Below, piece by piece: positions 32,922 through 41,285 of a stretch of 64,000 nucleotides of DNA (within the stretch, counting starts at the first letter, position 1; each line of letters starts with the position of its first letter). The translations under genes were made by a program, and so were the position numbers. Under the pieces are notes generated by a model that saw only the letters and a list, made by a program, of their open reading frames with translations, had not been told where the DNA came from and ran no database searches. The stretch covers positions 62,001-126,000 of the forward strand of contig NZ_QZWZ01000016.1 of the NCBI RefSeq assembly GCF_003601975.1, read 5' to 3'. The stretch is from Mesorhizobium waimense. Lineage in GTDB: Bacteria > Pseudomonadota > Alphaproteobacteria > Rhizobiales > Rhizobiaceae.

Positions 32922-33025
32922 ATGACACGACTGCATGGCGAAGAACGGGCTGCGCCACGGATTCGCCTGGATTGATGTCACAGTCACGGCGCGATCTGCG
33001 CCGCGGGCGAATTTGAGGGCATGAC

Positions 33026-34168
33026 TTGAACGAGATATTTCACGCGGTCTTCAGCACGGAAGGCTTTGTCCTCGGCACGCTGGTGCCTTTTCTGTTCGTG
33101 CTGACCGTGGTCGTCTTCGTCCATGAAATGGGCCATTACCTGATCGGTCGCTGGTGCGGCATCGGCGTGAAGGCCTTTTCGATCGGCTTCGGGCCCGAAC
33201 TCTTCGGCTTCAACGACAGCCATGGCACGCGCTGGAAACTCAGCGCCATACCGCTGGGCGGCTATGTCAAATTCGTCGGCGACATGAATGCCACATCGAG
33301 CCAACCCAGCGCCGAGGACATGGAAACACTGAGTGATGCCGAACGCGAGGTCGCTTTCCACACCCAGCCGATCTGGAAGCGCGCGGCGACGGTAGTGGCC
33401 GGGCCGCTGTTCAATTTCCTGCTGACGATTGCCGTCTTTGCAGTGCTGTTTTCGGTCTATGGCCGGCCCGTGCTCGAGCCGACAGTGGCCGAAGTCAGGG
33501 CCGACAGTCCGGCGGCCAGGGCCGGCATCAAGCCCGGCGACCGATTCGTCAGCGTCGACGGCAGCAAGATCGAGACCTTCGCCGACGTCCAGCGCCTAGT
33601 CTCCGGGCGTTCCGGCGACGCCATCACCTTCACCATGCTGCGCGACGGAAAGGAGGTGACCGTCACCGCGACACCGGAGCTGATGGAGCAGGAGGATGCG
33701 CTGGGCAACAAGGTCAAGGTGGCCGTGATCGGCGTCGCCAACAACACCGAACTCGGCCAGCCACGGCTGATCACATACAGCCCCGTCGGCGCGGTAGGAG
33801 CGGCTGTCGAGGAGACCGGCCACGTCATTCAGCGCACCGGCCAGTTCCTGCAACGCTTCGTTGCCGGCCGCGAGGACAAATGCCAGTTGGGCGGCCCGAT
33901 CAAGATCGCCAAAATGTCCGGCCAAGCGGCAAAACTTGGCTTCGAGTGGCTGGTGCAGCTTGTGGCATTCCTGTCAGTCGGGATAGGAATTCTGAACCTT
34001 CTGCCGATTCCCCCTCTCGACGGCGGCCATCTCTTGTTCTACGGCGTGGAGGCTGTCATCCGGCGGCCGGTCTCGGAACGGATGATGGAGATGGCCTACC
34101 GGGTCGGGCTGATTCTGGTCCTGGGCTTTATGGGTTTCGTGTTCTGGAATGATCTGTTTGGGTGCTGA
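33026..34168 (+). CDS. rseP: RIP metalloprotease RseP (site-2 protease)
   Basis: A 380-residue membrane protease. VVFVHEMGHYLIG holds the zinc HExxH (HEMGH) in the first helix near residue 34, a PDZ domain sits at about residues 145-230, and the C-terminal LLPIPPLDGGHLLFYGVEA carries the third zinc ligand region. It cleaves anti-sigma factors or signal-peptide remnants within the membrane. The start is a TTG at 33026, with GAGGG about eight bases upstream; the nearby ATG at 33021 opens only two codons before a stop. It precedes bamA, as is usual. Confidence 0.94.
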   Translation: MNEIFHAVFSTEGFVLGTLVPFLFVLTVVVFVHEMGHYLIGRWCGIGVKAFSIGFGPELFGFNDSHGTRWKLSAIPLGGYVKFVGDMNATSSQPSAEDMETLSDAEREVAFHTQPIWKRAATVVAGPLFNFLLTIAVFAVLFSVYGRPVLEPTVAEVRADSPAARAGIKPGDRFVSVDGSKIETFADVQRLVSGRSGDAITFTMLRDGKEVTVTATPELMEQEDALGNKVKVAVIGVANNTELGQPRLITYSPVGAVGAAVEETGHVIQRTGQFLQRFVAGREDKCQLGGPIKIAKMSGQAAKLGFEWLVQLVAFLSVGIGILNLLPIPPLDGGHLLFYGVEAVIRRPVSERMMEMAYRVGLILVLGFMGFVFWNDLFGC

Positions 34169-34172
34169 AATC

Positions 34173-34265
34173 ATGAAGGAATTTGACTTCGGCACCGCCA
34201 ATGTTGAGACGCCGTTTACCATGCACGGGGATATGCGTGACGCGAAAGCCACGCATCAGGGTTAA
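34173..34265 (+). CDS. Possible 30-residue small ORF between rseP and bamA
   Basis: ATG at 34173 opens a 30-codon frame ending in TAA at 34263-34265; the product begins MKEFDFGTANVE and ends ATHQG. It has no clear ribosome-binding site and lies four bases after the rseP stop, so termination-reinitiation could drive it. Its end overlaps an ATGCGTG/CACGCAT hairpin (34233-34256). No family recognised; it may be chance. Confidence 0.25.
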   Translation: MKEFDFGTANVETPFTMHGDMRDAKATHQG

Positions 34266-34288
34266 GTAAATACAAATTAACCAGAAGC

Positions 34289-34317
34289 CTTGCGTGTAGG
34301 GAAAATCCGGTTATTAC
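34289..34317 (+). promoter_or_regulatory. bamA promoter
   Basis: CTTGCG (34289-34294) and TATTAC (34312-34317) are spaced by exactly 17 bases, matching the rhizobial vegetative consensus and the rpsB promoter's -35. The start point would be near 34325, which supports the bamA start at 34387 and excludes the upstream ATG at 34321 as a start. Confidence 0.55.
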
Positions 34318-34386
34318 GGTATGGGAAATTTACCGCACGTCCGGTTTTCTCGCCGTGGGGACTTCGAGAAAAGGTACAAAAGCCCG

Positions 34387-36759
34387 ATGAAGGCAGCATC
34401 CAAGTTTCTGAGCGCCGCGTCCGCGGTGGCCTTGTCCGCCGCTCTGGTTGTGCCAGGCGCGCTCGCAGTGCAGTTCGTTGCCACATCGGCTGCCGAGGCG
34501 GCCGTTGTCTCGAGAATCGAGGTTTCGGGCAATCAGCGCGTCGACGCCGACACCATCCGCAATTATATCCAGATCAAGCCCGGCAAGGCCTTTTCCAGCT
34601 CCGATATCGACGATGCGGTCAAGGCGCTGTTCGGCACCGGACTGTTCTCGGACGTCCAGATCAATCAGGTCGGCTCCTCCCTGGTCGTCAAGGTTTCCGA
34701 ATATCAGGTCGTGAACCAGGTTCTGTTCCAGGGCAACAAGAAGCTCAAGGACAACGCCCTTGCGATCGCGGTCCAGTTGAAGCCGCGCGGAACGTTCTCG
34801 CAGGCCACGCTTGATTCCGATGTCGAGGCGGTGAAGGCTGCTTATCGCCGGATCGGCCGCGATGATGCCGCTGTGACGACGCAGATCATGAATCTCGGCG
34901 ACAACCGCGTGAACGTGGTCTTCAACATCAATGAAGGCGGCCGCACGCAGATCGCGTCGATCAATTTCGTCGGCAACAGCGCCTATTCGAGCCGCCGGCT
35001 TTCGGATGTCATCGCCACGAAGCGTTCGTCCTGGCTCTCGTTCGTGTTGCGTGACGACGTCTATGACGAAGACAAGCTGCGCGCCGATCAGGAGCTGCTG
35101 CGCCGCTTCTACTACAATCACGGCTATGCCGACTTCCAGGTCGTCTCCGCGGTCGGCGAGCTCGACAACACCACCAACAAGTACACGGTCACCATCACCG
35201 TGCAGGAAGGCGATCGCTACACATTCGGCGATGTCAGCGTCGAGAGCACGATCCCCGAGGTCGACAGCAAGTCGCTGGAATCAGTGGTCCAGACCCACAA
35301 GGGCGACGTCTACAACGCCAAGGACGTGGAAGACACGATCATCGCGCTGACCGAGAAGGTCGCCGGTTCCGGCTATGCCTTCGCCCAGGTGACGCCGCGT
35401 GGCGACCGTAATTTCGAGAACCACACCATTTCGGTCGTCTACACGATCGATCAAGGCACCAAGGCCTATATCGAGCGCATCGAGATCCGCGGCAACGACC
35501 GCACGCGCGACTATGTCATTCGTCGCGAATTCGACGTCAGTGAAGGTGACGCCTTCAACCAGGTGCTGATCCAGCGCGCGAAGAAGCGCCTGGAAGCGTT
35601 GGATTATTTTGAGAAAGTCGACATCTCGACCGTACCCGGCTCGCAGCCTGACCAGGTTGTGCTGGTGGTCGACGTGGTCGAGAAGTCGACCGGCGAATTC
35701 TCGGTCGGCGCCGGCTATTCGACCGGCGGCGAAACGGCGGGCCCGTCCGTCGAGGGCTCGATCACCGAGCGCAACTTCCTCGGCCGCGGCCAGTTCATCA
35801 AGGTTTCGGCAGGTGGCGGCAAGAATTCGCGCGACTACAGCCTCTCCTTCACCGAACCCTATTTCCTCGGACGCCGCATCGCCGCCGGCTTCGATATCTA
35901 CCAGCAGACGCGAAACTACGACAATTATGACAGCGAGACGCTGGGGGCGACCGTTCGTTTCGGCCTGCCGATCACCGACGACATCTCGACGCAACTGGCG
36001 TACAACATCGCGCAGGAAAAATATAAGTTTGACGACGACTGCGATGACAATGACGACGGCGTGCTGGGCGATTGCGACGTCTCGCAAGCCATCAAGAACG
36101 GCATTGCGGAAAGCCCCTGGATCAAGTCGTCGGTCAGTGTCGGTCTGGTCTACAACACCATCGATGACATGAAGAACCCGCATGAGGGCATCTACGCCAA
36201 CGTCACCACGGAACTGGCTGGCCTCGGCGGTGACGCCAAATTCGTCAAGGTGACGGGCCGTGGCAGTGTCTATCAGACCCTGTCGGAGCAGCTTGATCTA
36301 GTCGGGCTTGTTTCCGCGGGCGCTGGCCACGTTGAGAGCTACGGCTCTGACGGACTGCGCATTTTCGACCATTTCCAGAGCAGCGACCGCATGGTCCGCG
36401 GCTTTGCCTATGGCGGCATCGGCCCGGTTGCCTCTGACAACAATGATGACCATCTCGGCGGCACGACCTATTTCAACGCCTCGGCGGAAGCCCAGTTCCC
36501 GCTGCCGGTCATCCCGGAAAGCTTCGGCCTGCGCGGCGCGGTCTTTGCCGATGCGGCGACGCTTTACGGCAACAAGATTGCTGACCAATCTCTGGTAGAT
36601 CAGTCAACCACCGGCATGCAGTTGCGCGCTTCGGTCGGTGTTGGCCTGATGTGGGCATCGCCCTTCGGTCCGATCCGCATCGACTATGCGGTCCCGGTCA
36701 AGAAGGAAGCGACCGACGACGTGCAGGAATTCAACTTCGGCATAGCGACCCGTTTCTGA
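34387..36759 (+). CDS. bamA: Outer-membrane protein assembly factor BamA
   Basis: A 790-residue outer-membrane protein. The signal peptide (about 1-38) ends before VVSRIEVSGNQRVD, the first of five POTRA domains (about 40-420), and a 16-stranded barrel follows from about 430 to the end, closing with VQEFNFGIATRF and its terminal aromatic. IRIDYAVPVKKE is the conserved late-barrel block. BamA inserts other beta-barrel proteins and works with BamB-E. An Asp-rich segment with two cysteines at about residues 549-564 is notable. The gene has its own promoter, and lpxD follows after 77 bases. Confidence 0.96.
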   Translation: MKAASKFLSAASAVALSAALVVPGALAVQFVATSAAEAAVVSRIEVSGNQRVDADTIRNYIQIKPGKAFSSSDIDDAVKALFGTGLFSDVQINQVGSSLVVKVSEYQVVNQVLFQGNKKLKDNALAIAVQLKPRGTFSQATLDSDVEAVKAAYRRIGRDDAAVTTQIMNLGDNRVNVVFNINEGGRTQIASINFVGNSAYSSRRLSDVIATKRSSWLSFVLRDDVYDEDKLRADQELLRRFYYNHGYADFQVVSAVGELDNTTNKYTVTITVQEGDRYTFGDVSVESTIPEVDSKSLESVVQTHKGDVYNAKDVEDTIIALTEKVAGSGYAFAQVTPRGDRNFENHTISVVYTIDQGTKAYIERIEIRGNDRTRDYVIRREFDVSEGDAFNQVLIQRAKKRLEALDYFEKVDISTVPGSQPDQVVLVVDVVEKSTGEFSVGAGYSTGGETAGPSVEGSITERNFLGRGQFIKVSAGGGKNSRDYSLSFTEPYFLGRRIAAGFDIYQQTRNYDNYDSETLGATVRFGLPITDDISTQLAYNIAQEKYKFDDDCDDNDDGVLGDCDVSQAIKNGIAESPWIKSSVSVGLVYNTIDDMKNPHEGIYANVTTELAGLGGDAKFVKVTGRGSVYQTLSEQLDLVGLVSAGAGHVESYGSDGLRIFDHFQSSDRMVRGFAYGGIGPVASDNNDDHLGGTTYFNASAEAQFPLPVIPESFGLRGAVFADAATLYGNKIADQSLVDQSTTGMQLRASVGVGLMWASPFGPIRIDYAVPVKKEATDDVQEFNFGIATRF

Positions 36760-36836
36760 TCCGCGGGTGACGTTGCTTCCGGGCTGGTTGCGGTCCGGAA
36801 GAGAGTGATCCGACCTAGCTGGATATTGCTTCTGGA

Positions 36837-37892
36837 ATGACCGATCCGGTGTTCTTCGCGCCCTCACGCCGGTATACGGCCGGCGAAGTCGCGAATCTGA
36901 CCGGCGCGCAGCTTGTCGATTCCGGCCAATCCCTTATTTCGATCGAGGCATTGGCGCCGGCCAATGAAGGCGGTCAGGACGCGCTTGTCTTTGTCGACGG
37001 CAAGCGCAATTTTGCCCTGATGCAGTCATTGAAGGCCGCGGCTGTTCTTTGTCCGGCTGAATTCGCCGGCAAGGCTCCGGCAGGCATCGCGGTTCTCGTT
37101 CATCCACGCCCACAGCAGGCTTTTGCGCTGGTCGGGCGTCTTCTGTTTCCGCAGGCTGCGACCCCGGGACCGATGACCGGCGAAACCGGCATATCGCCAC
37201 ATGCCCACATCGATCCATCGGCGCATGTCGAGTCCGGCGCCATCATTGAGGCCGGCGCGGTCATTGGCCCCCGCGTGTCGGTCGGCGGTGGCACGGTCAT
37301 TGCCCCGCATGCGGTCATCGGCCACTCCTGCCAGATCGGCCGCGACGGCTATATCGGCCCGGGCACCAGCGTTCAGTATGCGCTGATCGGCAACCGTGTC
37401 ATCATCCATGGCGGCGCCAGGATCGGTCAGGATGGCTTCGGTTTCGTGGGCGGCGCCAAGGGTCCGGAGCGCGTGCCGCAGATCGGCCGCGTCATCATCC
37501 AGGACGATGTCGAGATCGGCTCGAACACCACGGTCGATCGCGGCGCCATGTCCGACACCATCATCGGCCAGGGCACCAAGATCGACAATCTGGTTCAGAT
37601 CGCCCATAACGTCCGCATCGGCCGCAATTGCATTATTGCCGGTCTTTCGGGTATTTCCGGTTCCGTCGTGGTGGGCGACAACGTCACCATGGGCGGCGGC
37701 GTTGGGCTTGCCGATCATTTGACCATAGGGACAGGGGCCAAGCTTGCGGCGAGAAGTGGATTCATGAGCAACGTCCCGGCAGGCGAGATCTGGGGAGGCT
37801 ACCCGGCGCAGCCGATGGCGGAGGCCATGCGCGAGATCGCCATGCTGCGCAAGCTCGCCAGGACACGCAAACAGGGCGACGGGAATGGCTGA
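36837..37892 (+). CDS. lpxD: UDP-3-O-acylglucosamine N-acyltransferase LpxD
   Basis: A 351-residue trimeric hexapeptide-repeat enzyme adding the second acyl chain in lipid A synthesis. An N-terminal uridine-binding domain (1-100) precedes the left-handed helix with many [IV]G-x4 repeats, and the catalytic His lies in the stretch LVQIAHNVRIGRN. The tail GGYPAQPMAEAMREIAMLRKLAR is typical. Its last eight bases overlap fabZ. It starts the compact lpxD-fabZ-lpxA-lpxI-lpxB block. Confidence 0.97.
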   Translation: MTDPVFFAPSRRYTAGEVANLTGAQLVDSGQSLISIEALAPANEGGQDALVFVDGKRNFALMQSLKAAAVLCPAEFAGKAPAGIAVLVHPRPQQAFALVGRLLFPQAATPGPMTGETGISPHAHIDPSAHVESGAIIEAGAVIGPRVSVGGGTVIAPHAVIGHSCQIGRDGYIGPGTSVQYALIGNRVIIHGGARIGQDGFGFVGGAKGPERVPQIGRVIIQDDVEIGSNTTVDRGAMSDTIIGQGTKIDNLVQIAHNVRIGRNCIIAGLSGISGSVVVGDNVTMGGGVGLADHLTIGTGAKLAARSGFMSNVPAGEIWGGYPAQPMAEAMREIAMLRKLARTRKQGDGNG

Positions 37893-38346
37893 CATGGTGG
37901 CGACGCTCGAGGCGGTCGACATATTGGGGCTGATGAAGCTCCTGCCGCATCGCTATCCGTTCCTGATGATCGACCGCATCGTCGATATCGACGGCGACGA
38001 GTCCGCCGTCGGCATCAAGAACGTGACCATAAACGAGCCGCATTTCCAGGGTCATTTCCCGGACCAACCGGTGATGCCGGGGGTGCTGATCGTCGAGGCG
38101 ATGGCGCAGACCGCCGGCGCCATCTGCATACGCAGCCTCGCCACCGAGAAACCGTCGCTGGTCTATTTCCTGACCATAGACAACGCCAAATTCCGCAAGC
38201 CGGTCGTCCCGGGCGACCAGTTGCGGATCCACGTCAAGAAAATCAAGAAACGCGGCAACCTGCTCAAATTCGCCTGTGAAGCTCTGGTGGACGGCGCAAA
38301 GGCCGCTGAAGCCGAGATCTCGGCGATGATGGTAACCAGCGTCTGA
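37885..38346 (+). CDS. fabZ: (3R)-hydroxyacyl-ACP dehydratase FabZ
   Basis: A 153-residue hot-dog-fold dehydratase. LLPHRYPFLMIDRI and HFPDQPVMPGVLIVEAMAQTAG, given as HFPDQPVMPGV, hold the catalytic His and Glu regions, and the beta-strands after DNAKFRKPVVPGDQL are in place. It dehydrates 3-hydroxyacyl-ACP in fatty-acid elongation and competes with LpxA/LpxD for the same substrate, so its location balances phospholipid and lipid A flow. It overlaps lpxD by eight bases. Confidence 0.97.
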   Translation: MADMVATLEAVDILGLMKLLPHRYPFLMIDRIVDIDGDESAVGIKNVTINEPHFQGHFPDQPVMPGVLIVEAMAQTAGAICIRSLATEKPSLVYFLTIDNAKFRKPVVPGDQLRIHVKKIKKRGNLLKFACEALVDGAKAAEAEISAMMVTSV

Positions 38347-38353
38347 CAATCGA

Positions 38354-39193
38354 ATGCTCATGAAAATCCAGATTTCAATCCATCCGTCCTCGGTCGTCGA
38401 AGAGGGCGCTCACATCGGCGAAGGCGTCCGTATAGGGCCTTTCTGCCATATCGGCGCCGATGCGGTGATCGGCGACCGCGTCGAGCTTGTCAGCCATGTC
38501 TCGGTGATGGGCGCGACCACCATCGGTGCCGCGACCAAGGTCTACCCGATGGCGATACTGGGCGCGCCGCCGCAGAACACCAAGCACAAGGGTGGCCGCA
38601 CCACGCTGGTCATCGGCGAGAATTGCACCATCCGCGAAGGTGTCACCATGCATGTCGGCACCGATTCCAGCCGCGGCGAGACGACGGTCGGCGACAATGG
38701 CAATTTCCTTGCCTATGCCCACATCGCCCATGACTGCGTCGTCGGCAAGAATGCCACCTTCGCCAACGGGGCGACGCTGGGCGGCCATTGCGAGATCGGC
38801 GACAACGTCTATATCGGCGGCCTCAGCGCCGTTCATCAATTCGTGCGCGTCGGCGACAATGCCTTCCTCGGCGGATGCTCGGCTTTTGTTGGTGATGTCA
38901 TCCCCTATGCCCTTGCCGTCGGCAATCGCGCCAGCCTGCGTGGCCTGAACATCATCGGCCTTAAGCGCTCAGGCGTGCCGCGCGCCGAAATCTACCTGCT
39001 TCGCAAGGCCTACAGGATGATTTTCGACCGCTCCCGCACCGTCGCCGAGAACGTGGAACTCGCTAAGGCCGAATTCGCGTCGTCGCCGACGGCCATGAAG
39101 ATCATCGATTTCATCGCCAGTCGCGGCAAGCGGCACTATGCCGTTCCGTCGCTCAAAGGCGGCGACGGCGATGACGTCGATGACGAAGGCTGA
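38354..39193 (+). CDS. lpxA: UDP-N-acetylglucosamine acyltransferase LpxA
   Basis: A 279-residue hexapeptide-repeat acyltransferase for the first step of lipid A synthesis. Its repeats run from HPSSVVEEGAHIGEGV; the catalytic His is in the AYAHIAHDCVVG block and HQFVRVG with ALAVGNRA follow. The tail SLKGGDGDDVDDEG is acidic and extends slightly beyond the E. coli length. ATG 38354 or 38360 are alternative starts. Its end overlaps lpxI by about 14 bases. Confidence 0.97.
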   Translation: MLMKIQISIHPSSVVEEGAHIGEGVRIGPFCHIGADAVIGDRVELVSHVSVMGATTIGAATKVYPMAILGAPPQNTKHKGGRTTLVIGENCTIREGVTMHVGTDSSRGETTVGDNGNFLAYAHIAHDCVVGKNATFANGATLGGHCEIGDNVYIGGLSAVHQFVRVGDNAFLGGCSAFVGDVIPYALAVGNRASLRGLNIIGLKRSGVPRAEIYLLRKAYRMIFDRSRTVAENVELAKAEFASSPTAMKIIDFIASRGKRHYAVPSLKGGDGDDVDDEG

Positions 39194-40082
39194 GACCGCC
39201 GGAACCCAGCTTGATCTTCCGCCGGGCGCCAGGGTCGGCATCATTGCCGGCGGCGGCAGCCTGCCGGTCGAAGTTGCCGCCGGCCTGGCCGAGCGAGGCT
39301 ATCCGCCATTCATCATACTGATGGAAGGCGAAGTCGACCGTAGGCCAGATCTCGCCGGCTACGAGCAAGAGACACTTGCCCTGGAAGATATCGGTTCGCT
39401 TGTACCGCTGCTGAAACGGCGCCGGATTACCCATCTGGTGCTTGCAGGTGAGATCAGGCGCCGGCCAAGGCTGACCGGTCTGCGTCCAAGCCTCAGCTTG
39501 ATCGCCGTGCTTCCCGTGGTCGTCATGGCTCTGGCCCGCGGCGACGACGGCCTGTTGAAGGTCGTGGCACGCGCTCTGGAAGCCCGGGGGATCAAAATCG
39601 TAGGCGCCCATGAGATCGTGCCTGAATTGGCGGCAGCCGAAGGATCGCTGACCAGGGCGGAGCCGCGAAAATCCGACTGGCGCGACATCGATGCTGCCCA
39701 TGCAGCGGCAAAGGCCATCGGTGCGCTCGACATTGGCCAGGCCGCAGTCGCGATCGGCGGCCGGGTGATTGCGCTGGAAGGCATCGAGGGCACCAACGGG
39801 CTGCTCGAGCGCACAAGGCAGCTGCGCGACCATGGCCGGCTTGCCGGCAAGACGCGCGGCGTGCTGGTCAAATGCGCCAAGCCCGGTCAGGAGTTGCGCG
39901 CCGATCTGCCTTCCATCGGACCACTGACGGTCGAGGCGGCGCATGAGGCGGGACTTGCCGGCATCGCCGTCGAAGCCGGCCGTTCGCTCATTCTGGAAGG
40001 CCCAGCCACCATCGCGCGCGCCAACGCTCTTGGTCTGTTTGTCGTCGGCCTGGCAGCGGCGGAGCCGGCTAATGGTCACTGA
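39180..40082 (+). CDS. lpxI: UDP-2,3-diacylglucosamine diphosphatase LpxI
   Basis: A 300-residue LpxI-type (DUF1009) enzyme: RVGIIAGGGSLPVEVA, HLVLAGEIRRRPRL, GIKIVGAHEIVPEL, and the C-terminal VLVKCAKPGQELRADLPSIGP. It cleaves UDP-diacylglucosamine to lipid X and UMP, replacing LpxH. The start is ATG 39180 or ATG 39171. It overlaps lpxA by 14 bases and lpxB by 11, so the three are translated as a unit. LpxI is the usual form in alphaproteobacteria. Confidence 0.94.
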   Translation: MTKAETAGTQLDLPPGARVGIIAGGGSLPVEVAAGLAERGYPPFIILMEGEVDRRPDLAGYEQETLALEDIGSLVPLLKRRRITHLVLAGEIRRRPRLTGLRPSLSLIAVLPVVVMALARGDDGLLKVVARALEARGIKIVGAHEIVPELAAAEGSLTRAEPRKSDWRDIDAAHAAAKAIGALDIGQAAVAIGGRVIALEGIEGTNGLLERTRQLRDHGRLAGKTRGVLVKCAKPGQELRADLPSIGPLTVEAAHEAGLAGIAVEAGRSLILEGPATIARANALGLFVVGLAAAEPANGH

Positions 40083-41238
40083 GAAGCCGCTCAAGATCGC
40101 CATCGTCGCCGGCGAAGAATCCGGCGATCTGCTTGGCGCAGACATCATTGCCGCACTCAAGCGGACGACCGGCCGCGAGATCAGGCTTGTCGGCATTGGC
40201 GGCCGCCATTTGCAGGCGCTTGGGCTGAAATCGCTGTTCGACGGCAGCGAGATCGCGCTGATGGGGTTCAGTGCCATCCTGCGCGACCTGCCGCGCCTGA
40301 TCAGGCGCATCGGCCAGACGGCAAGCGCCATCGCCGCTGAGAAACCCGACTGCCTCATCACCATCGACAGCCCGGATTTTTCGCTGCGCGTAGCCAGGAA
40401 GGTGCGCGCCGCCGACCCGTCGATCCCGATCGTCCACTATGTCTGTCCGAGCGTCTGGGCGTGGCGGCCGGGCAGGGCTGTGGCGATGAAGCCCTATGTC
40501 GACCACATCCTGTGCATCCTGCCGTTCGAGGTGAAGGCGCTGGCTCGTCTCGGCGGCCCGCCCGGCACCTATGTCGGCCACCGCCTGACGCAGGATCCGG
40601 GCGTGCTTGCTGCCGCCAGGGCGCAAGGCCAGGCGCGCGACCTCTCGCAAGATCGCGTGAAGACCTTGCTCGTGCTGCCCGGCTCCCGCCGTGGCGAGGT
40701 TCGGCGCCTGATCGACGCGTTCGGCAAGACAGTGTCAGTACTGCACCAGCGCGGTCATCGCTTGCGCCTTCTGTTGCCTACCGTGCCGCATGTTGCCGAT
40801 CTGGTCAGGACTTCGGTTGCAAGCTGGGACGAGAAGCCGGAAATTATCCTCGAGCCTGATCGCAAATGGCAGGCCTTCGGCAAGGCCGACGCGGCGCTGA
40901 TCGCCTCGGGAACAGTGTCGCTCGAACTTGCGCTGTCAGGTGTACCGATGGTGTCCTGCTACAAGCTAGATCCCGTGGCGCGCCTCGTCATGCCGCATCT
41001 GATTTCCGTCTGGTCGGCGTTGCTGCCCAATCTGATTTCCGACCGGGCGCTCGTGCCGGAGTTCTACGACCAGTATGTCCTGCCGGAGAACCTCGCCCGG
41101 CAACTGCAGGCACTGTTTGCCGATACCGGCATGCGCGCCTGGCAGAAAGACGGTTTCGCCGAGATCGCGAGGCGTATGGCGACGAACCGGCCCTCCGGCG
41201 ATATCGCGGCAGAGGTCGTTCTCCGGCACATCAAATAA
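40072..41238 (+). CDS. lpxB: Lipid-A-disaccharide synthase LpxB
   Basis: A 388-residue GT19 glycosyltransferase joining lipid X and UDP-diacylglucosamine. KIAIVAGEESGDLLGA, ITIDSPDFSLRVARK, HYVCPSVWAWRPGRA, LLVLPGSRRGEVRRL and the SGTVSLELAL block match the family throughout. It starts 11 bases inside lpxI. A terminator follows directly after the stop, closing the operon opposite gltA. Confidence 0.97.
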   Translation: MVTEKPLKIAIVAGEESGDLLGADIIAALKRTTGREIRLVGIGGRHLQALGLKSLFDGSEIALMGFSAILRDLPRLIRRIGQTASAIAAEKPDCLITIDSPDFSLRVARKVRAADPSIPIVHYVCPSVWAWRPGRAVAMKPYVDHILCILPFEVKALARLGGPPGTYVGHRLTQDPGVLAAARAQGQARDLSQDRVKTLLVLPGSRRGEVRRLIDAFGKTVSVLHQRGHRLRLLLPTVPHVADLVRTSVASWDEKPEIILEPDRKWQAFGKADAALIASGTVSLELALSGVPMVSCYKLDPVARLVMPHLISVWSALLPNLISDRALVPEFYDQYVLPENLARQLQALFADTGMRAWQKDGFAEIARRMATNRPSGDIAAEVVLRHIK

Positions 41239-41263
41239 AAAGCGCCCTTGCGGGCGCTTTTTT
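41237..41263. terminator. Bidirectional terminator between lpxB and gltA
   Basis: AAAAGCGCCC and GGGCGCTTTTTT form a strong stem around TTGC, with A-run before and T-run after, so it can end both the lpxB transcript and the converging gltA transcript. Confidence 0.85.
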
Positions 41264-41285
41264 CACGAGTCAGTTTCTGGCGCGA

